From the NCBI GenBank assembly GCA_013399895.1, contig VXBA01003435.1:2004392-2068391 (forward strand): a DNA stretch of 64,000 nt. The letters are read 5' to 3'. The translations under genes and the position numbers were made by a program. This stretch comes from Serilophus lunatus (Eukaryota; Chordata; Aves; Passeriformes; Eurylaimidae). Below, one piece after another: positions 49,472 to 62,100 of the stretch. The number at the start of each line of letters is the position of its first letter. Position 1 is the first letter of the stretch. The notes beneath the pieces are model-generated. The model was not told the origin of the DNA, ran no database searches, and worked only from the letters and a program-made list of their open reading frames with translations.

Positions 49472-50031
49472 GCAGTTAGGTGTTTTATAATGCAGCATAT
49501 TGCCTTTGATGGACTTAATGGTGGGAATAGCTCTGAGCAAAACTCAGCACGGCAATGCCTGGAAATGTCTGGGTTGGTACACAATGCACTGCACTGTCTC
49601 ACTTTCTGATGAAGAGTTTGCTAGACATACTTTTTCTGTTGTAAAATAAGAGGAATTTAGAACATATTACCCAGTTATACTTCAGTGAAACTGCTTCATT
49701 GGCTCTTGGATGAATTTATTTTCCCTGTAGTAGTTTCCAGAGACCTGATTCTGACTAAGAGGCTGTTGTATGACACTGTGTTGTGTGGTGGCATTTCCTA
49801 CTGAGAGAAGGTGACATTTAAAGATCCCAGTCCTGCAGAAATTTACACTTGTGCTTGTTTTTTAGACCACTTAAGTGAGACTAACTTCATAAAGTTAAAA
49901 AGGTGGAGAAGGCCCTGAGGACCAGAGTCTACTTCAGTAATTATTGAATAAAAGTTCAAAAGATGCAATATATATTAACCTAGAGCAACAGACTGCTGAT
50001 TGTGGTAAAATGATTGTGCTGTGGCTGACTA
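49472..50031. other. Anonymous non-coding DNA between LTR and CR1 tail
   Basis: About 560 bp with no recognisable gene or repeat. No retroviral primer-binding site or gag-like frame follows the LTR. Confidence 0.5.
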
Positions 50032-50152
50032 GTTCGAGGATCGTTTGGATTATACTCTTAGGCAAATGATGTGAGTCTTGAGGATGGTCCTGTGCAGGAC
50101 TCAATAATCCTTGTGGATCTCTTCCAGCTTGGCATGTTCTGTGATTCTGTGA
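50032..50152 (+). mobile_element. CR1 LINE 3'-end fragment
   Basis: The plus strand reads GTTCGAGGATCGTTTGGATT, ACTCTTAGGCAAATGATGTG, GATGGTCCTGTGCAGGACTC, AATAATCCTTGTGGATCTCT, and closes TTCTGTGATTCTGTGA. It has the same order as the copy at 31848-31983 but lacks about 12 bp of the GGAGTTGGA segment. Heavily truncated and non-coding. Confidence 0.9.
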
Positions 50153-53100
50153 CTAATCTCAATACAACTGCTACTCCTGAGAGAGGGAAGGAGTTGTGGG
50201 ATGGTAAGCAGTGTTGTAACTAGCAGGGCAGTACTTAAGAACCACTGCAAGAAATGCAAGAATTTCTAATTATGCAAAGGTTCAAAGTTATCAAAATAGC
50301 CTAATGCTGCTGAGACCTTGGGAATGATATGGGTTTTCTTGGGAAGCTGCCACCAACCTCTTTTCTGCATTATTTTATAATGTATTTTCCATAATTAGAA
50401 ATAGCTGCCACAGAAAATTTTTAAAGTTTTTCAGAATACTCGGATATATACTGTTTATCCTGTGCCTCTGTCAGTCTACTTTACAATTTTATTCTGTCAC
50501 ACCAGACATGAGACAGAAACTTTATCTACTACTACATTTTAACAGTCTGAAATATGTCATTTTTCTTCATATATATCTTTATGTCATATATTATCTTCAA
50601 CACCTCATGTATGTTACCTTATTATCTACTAAGCCCAGAAAACAGAAGGATTTTCAGATGTGCAAAGTTTTGAGACATCTGAGATTAGCTCTGATAGTTC
50701 ATGGGATACCATGAACTGATAGATGTGAAGTCAGATGCGAAGTCTGTCCTCTGTCCAAATCTTTCCTATTGCTTATGTTGCAATGTCTGCTAGTAATCTG
50801 TAATTAAAGGAGTTATTGAGAGGACTTAGGTAGTAGTTTCAAAATCAGAGTGTGGCTGGAAAAGTACCACCACAGTGCTTCTGTACTCTCTGTCCTAGAT
50901 TAAGACTGAAGCAAATGAAAGAGTCTTCATTTCTTCCCGCAGTGGATGTCTTCCTAACTGTAAAATTGATGCAGCTATCAGCTCAGTATATCACACTGGA
51001 CATGCTGAGGCTAACCCATCCAGCAAGTCTCGGTTTAGAGCGAACAAGTGTGACTGTAATACAGCCAGCTTCTTCCCATTGTTGAGATGGAGAGCAGGAT
51101 CTAGCTCCAGATGCGTAGTGGTCATGTCAGGAAGTTACACTGTTTGTCTATGAACTGAATATAATGAATATAGTGTCACGCATCCCAGATCCAGAGAATA
51201 TCCCAGACAGATAGAGCAGACAGGCCATTTGACTGTGTCAAAAGTGCTAACATCACAAATTCCTTAACAAGTGTGTTTATGGTCAGTTCCAGGACCTCTG
51301 CTGTTGAGGAGGTAAATATCAATCTGTTAAAAATGCAACACTCTTTCACATGATAGAAAAACCTACATTATGTATACTTTAAATCCACGCCTCCATGGGC
51401 TGTTGCGGGTGAAATCATAAACAGTATTTAGAAAAAATGAAGGAACTTTGTAACTATGAATGGTTATATGAATTGGAATAATTTGGTTCATCTGATCATG
51501 CATATGGAGGTTTGGATTTATCACAGAATCAGTGTGGGGCAGCTGACAGACAAATGAGGCATTGACATGACTTTTCCATGGATTTGGTGTGTACATGAAA
51601 ACCCACACACCTGATTCATGTGGAACCATACCCAAAAATTCTGCAAGCAAAAGTAAAAGCCTTCACACAGTGCACTATTAATACTATTGCTGTTAATCTA
51701 ATGTAACTACAGTGGCAAGCATACGGATCAAAAATGTTCCTGGGTATTTGTTTATGTAAATGAAATTAATGCAAGATCAGCTTAAATACTTCCAGGGAAG
51801 ACTGATAGCGTTTGAACTGCAGGTTAATGAGCAGAGGTTAGAGAGGGTTTAAAAGCCATAGAAAATGGAGTGAGGTTTATGTTGCTGAAATATAGGAACT
51901 GAAAGCTTTGGTAGATCAGTTTGCATTTCATCTGTACTCAAAACAACAGCAGTGACAAGGTTGTCAGGAAGGACGTATAGAAGGAGACAAAATAAAAAAC
52001 TTGAAACTTGATGATGAAGGCAAATACATTTATAGCCTTCTCCTTCTTATCTGCTTTAGGAATTGAAGGAGTTTCACTAACAGATATTTACTAGCTTTAA
52101 AATAAGTATTCTACTTAACATCATAAAGTCCCTCTTTTATATTATCCACATCAGTTATTTGTCCTTAAGTTTTGCATATTTTGCATCTGTTGAATAAATC
52201 TTCATGGAACTGTCTCCAGGAACTTTTACTTGGAGTCAGCAAGCTTTAATGTTTATTTTTAAATGCTCTTTAAAACTGTTATGCACTGCTTTTGTAGAAA
52301 GGATTGTTGGAAAGAGAATTCCAAGGGAGTAACTGCCAAGCTTGGTCTCTGTCATGCTTCCTGGAGTTGATTATTGGCCACCCAGTATCCAATATTTGTG
52401 TTAATTGGTGAGATTTCTGGAGGAAATAAATGCTAATTAACTATCTTTTTCACTCTAGGATTTGAATTAGGATATAAAGAAAAGACATTTCATTCACTAT
52501 ATTCTGGCTCCATCTTCATCAGTGCTTGCTGACACTCCCAAATTCCCTGAAAGTTCTTGTTACACAAAAAAGTTGACTATACAAGTAAGAAATTTTTGCA
52601 TGTCATTGACATGTAATGGGTCATATGAATCACATCTGGTTGCCTATATGGCATTGAAAATTACTTGGTGATTTATTTTAGTCACATTTGTTGTTTTTTT
52701 TACTGTGAGATTGCATATTGACAGAAAAGAAGACTTTCCTCATGCAGCAGATAGTACAACACCAGCTCAAATCATGGATAAAAAGCTTGTGAAATTTGTG
52801 TTGGATTAACTTCTTATAGAGAACAGTGTAAGAAGGATTTTCTTAGGTTGGGTAAGCATTCCTACTGAAACAGTGATTATTCACTGTTTATGACTCTTCT
52901 CTGAACAAAGGACTAAAATGAATTTGAAAAAAACTTGTCAAGTCTCAAATAGAAGTGGGTCCAAACATCAGAATTTTGAAATCTATCAAAGGAAGTACCA
53001 CTGACACATCACTTTCCAACTAGGATGGATCAAAAATGGTTTAGATACAAATCTGTATGTCCTAACTATTTGAAATAAGCGTTTAACACAGTTTAAAGAC

Positions 53101-56100
53101 AGATATTTAAAAAGCACTAGTGTGGACACTGATCCCGTTAAACATCCAGTGTACAAGTTTTGATAAGGACAGTCTGCCCTGTGACTTACTAATGAGGTAT
53201 AGCACTTTTATGTATCTCTTATTTTCAGAACTTGAGCAGAATCAAGGCTTTAGGTTATTCTATGCTACAATAGGCATCCTATATGCATGGCACTTGCAAT
53301 TCTTTCTAAAGCCTTTGCTTTGCTCTTATATGTGCTGCTTTTTACAACTGTGTTAGGCCTTTGGAAGGTATGTAATATAGAATGAACTGTAGCAGTAGCA
53401 TGAGTCAGCTGTAGTGATGCATTTGAAGAAAAGATTTGTAGACAACCAGAACAAATGGCCACATCAGTCTTGGCATTTTATATAAGCTCAACAGCATTTA
53501 GTTCCAAAGCCTTAGAAATTGGCCAAGGGCAAGTATATTGGTTGTCATGACCACCATTTCAGACAATGTTATTTGTTCCCTAAAAAATATAGGTAAAACA
53601 GCAGGAGACCACCTTATTAACATTAATTTTAATTACTCTGCACAACTTATGCAGTGCTGTAGGGACCGGGGATTGTGTATTGAGTTCAGTCCTGCTCTTG
53701 TCAAAATCTGTGCAAGAATATCCCTAAAGTATCACATCAGGGAGAGGGAAGTAAAGGAAGAAACAATGGTTTATCTTCCCAGCTAATTCTACTTAGTAGT
53801 CATTACAGTAGGTTTGTTATAAACAGGAATAAGTGATTTATTGACATCTGAATGGTTTATTTTTTCTGCTTCTAGTCTTGTACAGAGAAAGAAGGAAAAA
53901 AGCAAGGCAGGAAAAAAATTGCCAAAGAAATTACATGTTAAGGGGAAAGAAATTTAAATTTCACAGACAAACAAGGACAGAGATAGAGGGAGTGGGAGTT
54001 TTAAGAAAGAACTAATGAGAAGAGGGAATCTTGAAATTTCATTTTAATGAAACCTACTGGTTTTCCCATCTCTTCCCACTGCCAATGGCATTTATGGCCT
54101 CTTATAACCTTGTTTACCTCTTATTCTGACAAGAGCTCTCTGCTTTGCCAATGAGTTCCTTTTTAACTGTCTGCTTTTAGAGTTCTATTGAAAAGTCAGC
54201 GTGTTATGTGGAGATCATTAAATCTGTTCTTTCTTATGTTTCTTCTTCCCCCTCCTATTTCTTTGACATGAAGAGAACTTTGTAGAAGGCTCTGGCAAAA
54301 GTGCCAAAACTTCAAACATTTTATTTACTCGTTTATAAAAATTCAAATAAAAATAATACATTATTTACAGTAGCCTAAAATTATCTTAATGATAAAGAAA
54401 TATATGCAGGCATTTCCCCTCCCAACTCTCTTTCAAGACTCTGTAGTCCGTGAAATTGATGGTTGCCAAGGTGAATGTTTGTCACATTCTATGTATTTTT
54501 TTTTTTTTGTTCTTTGATTTTATATGTTTTTGTAGCTGTTAAATTTCCTCATCTTCTCTATCATAGACATCTTGGGAATCAACATAATATTTTGATGGCT
54601 TTCTGTCTGCTCTTAAAAATTCTGAGCTACATGATTTTTTTTCCCCCTTTGCATTAGTGGTAATTTCTTAAGTGGCTCTGAAGTCCTGTAACAAACTACA
54701 TTTAAGAACAGCTGCATTAATCTAAATTACGTCTTTATTTATTTCTTAAGTTGAATTCTTTTTTTCCTTCCTTATCTAAAGTCTTTTTCTAGTTCTTTGA
54801 ACTCTATAGTAAAATGACATGTACATGGAAAGGCAAACTTAATTATCTTAACAAGATTGCTGTGGGCTCAACTTTGAGGGCTCTGGCATCTCAGCTCATG
54901 TTTGCTCCAACATAAGATGAGAGCACAAGCTGTCATTTAAGACTGCAGTCCAACATGTGAGTCACATGAATAGCTCTACTGATTGTTCGCGTTATTTGAG
55001 ACACATTTAAAACCTGATCTTACATACACCAGGGAGTCGATAGGAAACTTTAATGTAACTTGAGTGCCCAGAGACACAGAGTAAGCATATATAGAGGGAT
55101 ATGCAGGATTAGAGCATTGCAAGTGTGCAAGGGAGATTTTTGAGGGTCTATTAAATTCTGATTTGCTTGCTATTCTTTATGCCTTTCCCATGATTCACTT
55201 AAAATGTTGTCACTCTAGTATACATATGTGCAAGCTGAGAGTTTTCCAAGAATGTATAATTTAGCTGAATTCTGAAGTTCTCTAAATTAAAAATATTTCA
55301 TTTTAATATTTTTATATATGCCTTTGTATATCACAGGAAATTTAATCAGGAGGCTTGGTTGGTTGAAATGTGATTATTTGTCGTAGTAAACCTAAATGAT
55401 TCATTTCGGAACATGTGTCTGCCTCATGAATTTTGGATCTGCTTCTAGAAATATATTGCCCTGATTGATTTGATTGAGACACTTTTTCACATCTAAGTTA
55501 AGTATTCCTAAATTCGAAGCTCTTGGCTGCTCCAGGCCAAGGGAGGGATTGTGCCTTTCTTTTCTCCACTTTGTCCTTCATTTCTTATCCTTTTGAAGAC
55601 AGAACATATATTACCAAAGTGATCTTAGGTTTGGATTTGGCACTTTACATCTGTCAGGCATTTTTTAAAAAGTATCACATGATATGTTTTTTACATACCT
55701 GAGCTCTTCATGCAATTTACTGTTGGCTTTGGCTACTACAGAAGAAATGCAACAGGAAATAAAGTCTTAGATTTTTTTCCAGGGAATATTAGAATTCAGT
55801 TACAGCCTGACTATGCTAGCGTTTGCTCTTGAGTCATCAACACATATAAAAGCCTTCCCATTGAAATTTTTTGTAGTCTCAGGCAACATTTATTTACCAC
55901 AAACATTTATTCCTTCTTTCTTTCTCTTCCAGTAACAACACATATATATATAAATGAATGCAACAAATCTATACAATGAAAAGGAAATTCATTAACAGCT
56001 CAGGGTGGCTATTTTGTTTGTTTATTGAAGTTTGTCACATGCTTTTACTTTTCTGACTATAAGAAACACTCAGGTACGGGGACAGTGCAAATCAAGTTTC

Positions 56101-59100
56101 TCAAAGTAGCATAAGCAATAATCTTTAACAATAAGCAATAAGCTTTAACTCAATTTTGTTCTTACTGTGCTTGTACATCCCAGAGTGCTGCAGTGCTCCT
56201 ATGGAGCTTTCAAGCAAGTTTATACTTCTGCCCCTTTTTACTTACAGTGCAAGGGTACATGACAGGAACTTGAGATGGCCTTACAATATTTTGGACCCCA
56301 CATCTGTTATTTCATAGTTTTCCAGGGATGAAAAAGGATTCAGTGGAGACTAGCAAAACTTTTACATGCTACAAATTACTCCTTGATGTTTGAGATGTTC
56401 TGGTTACCTGGATCTTTTTCTTCTGCTGTCTTTTAGTCTACAGAAAGTTAAACAGCAAAGAATTATTTCTCTGGTCATCACACTTCCTTGTTCATTGCTT
56501 TCTGAAGCAGAAAGGAAAATGGAGTTTTCTTGCTTTTTTCTTTTTCTTTCTTGAAATGTTTTTCCTGTACTTCTAGACTTTGATTTCTGGGGATAAATGA
56601 TAAATGAAGAAAGCACTGCTATGTTTCAGAAATAGATTAAGGTGCATGTAAAGAGATTTTAAACATCAGGTTCCCCCCTGTAGAAACAGTGCTACACCTC
56701 CTAAATGCATGTCTCTTCAAATTACGCAAGACTGAACACAGTTTCTTAGGAGTTATTGTAAAATGTGAAGGTACAATCTGTTTTGGGGACAGTGACTGTG
56801 GTGATCTGGGCTAAAGAGTCCCCCAGGTGGCTGAAGAGGTAAGTGACTTTGTGCTAGATTAGGCAGTGGTGAATTCTTTGTGCCTTACATTATGCAAGAC
56901 TCATTGTTAATAGGAAATAATTGTAGCAAACAGGAGAGAGATAATTTCGAACTATGCAAGGAGAGACCAAAAGGAGAAGCTGGAATGGAAAGTTCACCGA
57001 ATTGAGTGACTACAGCCAGTCTTTTGCCATCACTCCTTTACAAAGAATGTGTACTCATGTATGCAGGAACCATGACGCCCGTGGTGGGGAGCTCAAAGAA
57101 TTCAGTGCCAACAATTCTCACTCCTGAACAAGAATCTCAAAACAGCTCTGTGGTTACCAGATTTAGCTTGAGAAACAGCATAAAATAAACAGACAAGTCT
57201 GTATATGTTGCCATCAGTGCTTACAGGCAGAAATTTAAATTGCAGTTTGAGTTACCAATAGGCTTTTTTTTTTTTATTTTTAATTGGGAATGAGTTTGGC
57301 ATTTCTCCAAGTCTGCAGATGATAAGATTTGTTCTCCCTTTCATTATTTAATTAGTAACATGCTTATACCAGTTTGTTTCTCAGACTCTTACATAGTATT
57401 GTAGTATTTGAGTTACAGCTCTGGAAGGAAATTTCGTTCCTGTTTTTCAAATGTACCACTGCAAATAAAGACTTTAGTCGAATGGGATTCTGACCTTCCA
57501 ATGCAAAAGATGAATTAATTCTGCTTAATTATGGGTAACATTTGCTTAATCCTCTGAAGATCCTTATTATTTCAATGTCTAAGAGAGGCCAAAAAAAGGA
57601 GAAAAAATGTTACTAAAAGTGTCATTTGTACTTCCATTGTTAACCAGACCTACAGCTGCTTTTCTGAGCTGTATATTTACTGTACTTCATTAGAGCTACT
57701 CTGGATGTTATTTGCTATGAAACTGTCTTGGTGTAGCAGTTCTCCCCCTGAACAAGAAGTGAATTGCTAGGAGTAGGAATGAACTGAAGAAGAAGGGAGA
57801 TGGTTTAATGGAATTGAATCTTCCCCATTTACACAGTTTGATCTGGAGTGTGTTTTGTCAGATGAGAAGAGGGGAGAGAAGCTGCTCTTGAAGTGGTTGG
57901 TGTTTTCTTTTACCCTAACTGGATCATAAATATAACCAGCTCTTGGAGGGAGATGGATACTGACACCTCCTGATATCCTGATAATCCCCTAACACTGCTC
58001 TAGCCAAATTAGGAAGAATTACGCATCATTCAACACAAAATAGGAGCTGTCACGATATATGCACTCCAACATAGTGGCTATTTCATAGGTTCTCATCATA
58101 GGCTTTGGAAATATACCACACTTTGGATCCTGGTTTAGTCTGAGCAGCTCTGTGGTTTGTGGAGAAAAGCCTAAAAGGTTTGTATTTCATACTAATAGTT
58201 ATTCCCTGCACCAGTTTTCAAGGTGATAATAAAGTAGACAACTCAGAACTACGTAAAGTCATAAGTCATGCCTTAAGAAATAATCCAATTAGGTTTTAAT
58301 AGTAATGTATGGTTGGCTTCTTTTTTATTATTTTATGGATTTGAGTATTCAAAATTAATTCTTATAAAATATTCAAGCTTTTACCCTTGAGACAGTATTT
58401 TAAAAATTCCTCTTTATTTTTGATTGAGCTTAATATTTCAGCTAATAGCCCACCTCTTGAAGTAGTGTCAGAAGCATTTTCAAATGCCATATGACTTAAA
58501 ACAAACATGATGATTGGGAAAAAACTTAAGACAAACTACTTGAAGGAAAGTCTAATCAGCTGCCGGAATTCTAGGTCTATGTTCCAGTAGAAGTAATAAG
58601 AAAGGAAGAGCACACTAATTATTTTAAAACAGAATTTGGTTAATTTATGAATATGATTGAGTTGCATAAGGCGTCACTCTGGTTATTTCTTGTCTCAACC
58701 ATACCGGATTTACATGGAATAGTGTAGGATTCTTGTTTGTTTTCTGCAGAAAATTTGAAACGGGACTAAATCTCAGCTTAAAAAATATCTACATATTGAA
58801 TCCACTATGCTGCTAAGTTCCTGCCCTGGAGTTCTGGTATACCTGCTTATGGAAGGAAGCATCTGGGAAGGAAGGATTCTCTGTCTTGCAGCTGGGGAAG
58901 AGACTTGTCTTTGAGAAGGGTTTGAGGCTCTGCCAGGTTTTATGGTCTATATGCCACTGATATCTGGCATGTATGAAAACGTGCTTTAAATACTTATAGC
59001 CTCAGCTGAGGGGTCTGGTTTAGAAGCGATTTCTGTAAGGCTAGGAAGTAATTGACCCACTCATATGAATAGGTGCTTCTCAGAGAGAGAGTTGTTGGAT

Positions 59101-62100
59101 GGAGCCCTTTGCGAGGCAGAAGTAACAGACTGAAAGTTAATGATGCTCTGAGCATTATTTGTTTTCTTGAGGTTGCTAGAAAAATATTCCATGTTTCCCA
59201 GGAAACATGCTAGCAGTAGTGACTGATTCCTGGCTTCAGATGGTCCAGCTGTCTAGTCACTGTCACTATGCTGAAAGGCAAATATATTGAGTACAAAAAA
59301 GCTCCCATCTTGTCGGAAGCACTGTAATTACATACAGAAAGATTAGTCATGCAGATTCGGTATTCCAGTTACCGTACCAAAAAGAAAAAAAGCAACGACA
59401 AACTACACCCAGAGCCTAGTTTCTGTGTGTTCTGTTTGACTCAGAAATAAAATTTGCAATCTGAGGGCAACGAATTTATTTCTCAAGTTAATAGTCTTCT
59501 GAGATTTGATAGCTGGAAGTTGGAGGCAAGTTATCTGTCTTTGCTATTTACATGTCTTCAGTACCTGCAAATCTAAGCATCTGTATATAACATGCAAAAC
59601 TTTTGTTCTGTCCTTGAGACAAAAAGACCCAAGTTGCCTTATTTCAGCTGCAGGATCCAAGTTGACACTAAATATAGGCCTCAGGTTTCCTCAGAATGGA
59701 TCAGTCAGCACTGGCCAACTCTTATGGTCAAGTCTCCAATGCAATCAAAAAACAGACTGGGTGTTTTAAGCATAGGGCTTGAAGATTAACTATCTGGGTG
59801 CATAAAACTTTGGCCTAAAATTAAGGTGTAAAGCAAAGTTTGGTTTGTCCACCCCTATCCTGCTGGCAGAGGAGGAGTGACAGAGGCTGTTAGAGAGACA
59901 GCCTGCTCAGCAGTAGCCAAAACACTAGGATGTTACCAAGCTACCAATAGAAAGCTATGGGCTGCTATGAAGGCTGCTTATGAGGAAATGAACTCCATCT
60001 AAGCCATACTTAATACAATATAACATAAATGATTATATTGTAGCAATATATGTTGCTGTATCTTCATTTTCTATCTTATACATCATTGAATATTATACCA
60101 ACACTTAATAACAAAGGGACAAAAAATTCAGTAACATGAGTACTAAGTATTAGCTAATCTATTCCATATCTGTATCACACTTGGAGCGCAATACTCACAA
60201 ATGTTTTCATCAAAGCAAAAAGCCCTGAGTTTCTTGTAGAAAAATACTAATTCTCAATTTATGAATTAAAAACCAATCTAGAATCAGTCAGTGGAAGCTG
60301 AATGAAATTCTCTCTGAATATCCATTTGTGACAACAACTATATTGTAGTTTTGTTACAATGTTTAAAGGAATTATATGAATCACTTTCCATAAAAATGTT
60401 TAGGTTCACATTTTGTTACTGCAAAACTGGAATTTTTAAAACAGAAAGATTGTCAAGAATATGCTTTGAATTTCAAAATTTAAAGTAACCTGACATTCAC
60501 AATGAATTATCCTTTCATTTTTAAAATACCTAAGTGTCATGCGGGGATGGAACCTACCAAGCTTGGACAACTTTTTTGAAGTACATGTTTTTGCTGCTGA
60601 GAGAACGTTATCTCTTGCCTTTTAATACTTCTTGAAATGTTGAACTCACGAGTTGTTCGCTCATCAGTGAAAATGTTTTATTACTATCTAATATTATATT
60701 AGACAGTACTTATTTTATTACTACATAGTCTTTCAGTTGTCATGTTAAGGTTTGATTCACAAGGTTTTGTTCATGTTTTTAAAAGTGTATAGATTCCTTG
60801 ATAAAAATATCCCACATTAATACATTTGATTATTTTAGGAGCTCCTTTGCTCCCATAGGAATGGAGATGAATTAGTTTAACCTAAAAAATGAGATTTTAA
60901 ATAGATTTTATCTAGGTATTTATTTTGCAACTGTTCATTTCTATATTCAGACAACTGTAGCTAGATATGAAACTGCAGTAGCCACTGGTGTTTTCTCATC
61001 TTTTTGTCTTGTCATTTAGTTTTTTATACATATATATCTTGTGCCCTCTTAAATGCATTAATTGCAGGACCCCATACAGATCAATATATGTAGATCATAA
61101 AGGGTTTTTTGAGAGCCTAGCTGTACCTTTGTACAAGTGGGCACCTTTGCAAGTTCAGTTACATGGACATGACCTTGCAGTTCCTTTTTTAGATGAAATC
61201 AAGGTTGATGTCTGCCTAATTTCAGAAATGTATGAAAGCAGAGGATTTTTCTACATTGCTGGCATAGATTTATAGGTTGATACAGGAAAAAAATGGGTAG
61301 AACTTCTGATGGGACCTTACTTGTACTTTAATTATTGTGTGTGTTGCTCCTTGGAAAATAATTTATAATATGTTTGGGACTGTAAGATGGAAAACGAATT
61401 ACCTCTATTTGCTACATTCATTAGAGTTTTGCAAACGAGCATCAGGTTCACTATTGAACAGAAATTGGAGTTGTCAGAGCAATGCATTTGGGAATTGGTT
61501 ACGGAAAGTAAGACAATTTTATCTTTAATGAATATTATGCGATCATTGGCTTTGTGGTTCACATGGGACAGAGAAATCACCTTTAGTAGATTACACAGCT
61601 AAACCAATTTACATAATAACATCATATGCATTAAAAATACATTGCCCTTGTGGAGGCAGGGTTCAACTGTTGGAGAGATAAAAATAACTGCTACAAACTA
61701 GCATTTCTCAGCTACACAGATCAGTAGGGATCACAGAATTCTCTTGGACACCAGCTTTAGTAGATTTCAGCACTAAGCCAATTTCCTGAAGCACATTATG
61801 GACTTTGAAAGAGTTTGTTCTTTGAATCATACAAGGCCCTCTCAGGAGACAAGTTAAAATATATTTAATTCTATTAAAATTTTGCTACTAACTCAGATCA
61901 CAAGGGACCATGTAATCCTATGAAAATGGTCATTATGGAGGAAACTTTATCAGTAAACTAATATTCCTAAATATGCAGGTACACTTGGGGCATACACATG
62001 CATTATATTATTATTTCTTCTCAGTAGTCAGTTGTGACTTGTTTCCAGTGTTTAAGTTATCAGAAAGTACACTACCACAGCCTTGTATTAGACAATTTGA

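Noticed and set aside
50028..50045. GTTCGAGGATCG resembling a tRNA T-loop
   Set aside because: No cloverleaf can be drawn around it, and it belongs to the CR1 3' end.
51520..51545. TATCACAGAATCAG, reminiscent of a CR1 terminus
   Set aside because: The GGTTGGA and TCCAACC blocks that should follow are absent; too short to call.
60988..61275. 95-codon frame with an apparently protein-like tail
   Set aside because: No known family, no flanking splice signals I trust, and the first part is hydrophobic low-complexity. Not enough to call an exon.
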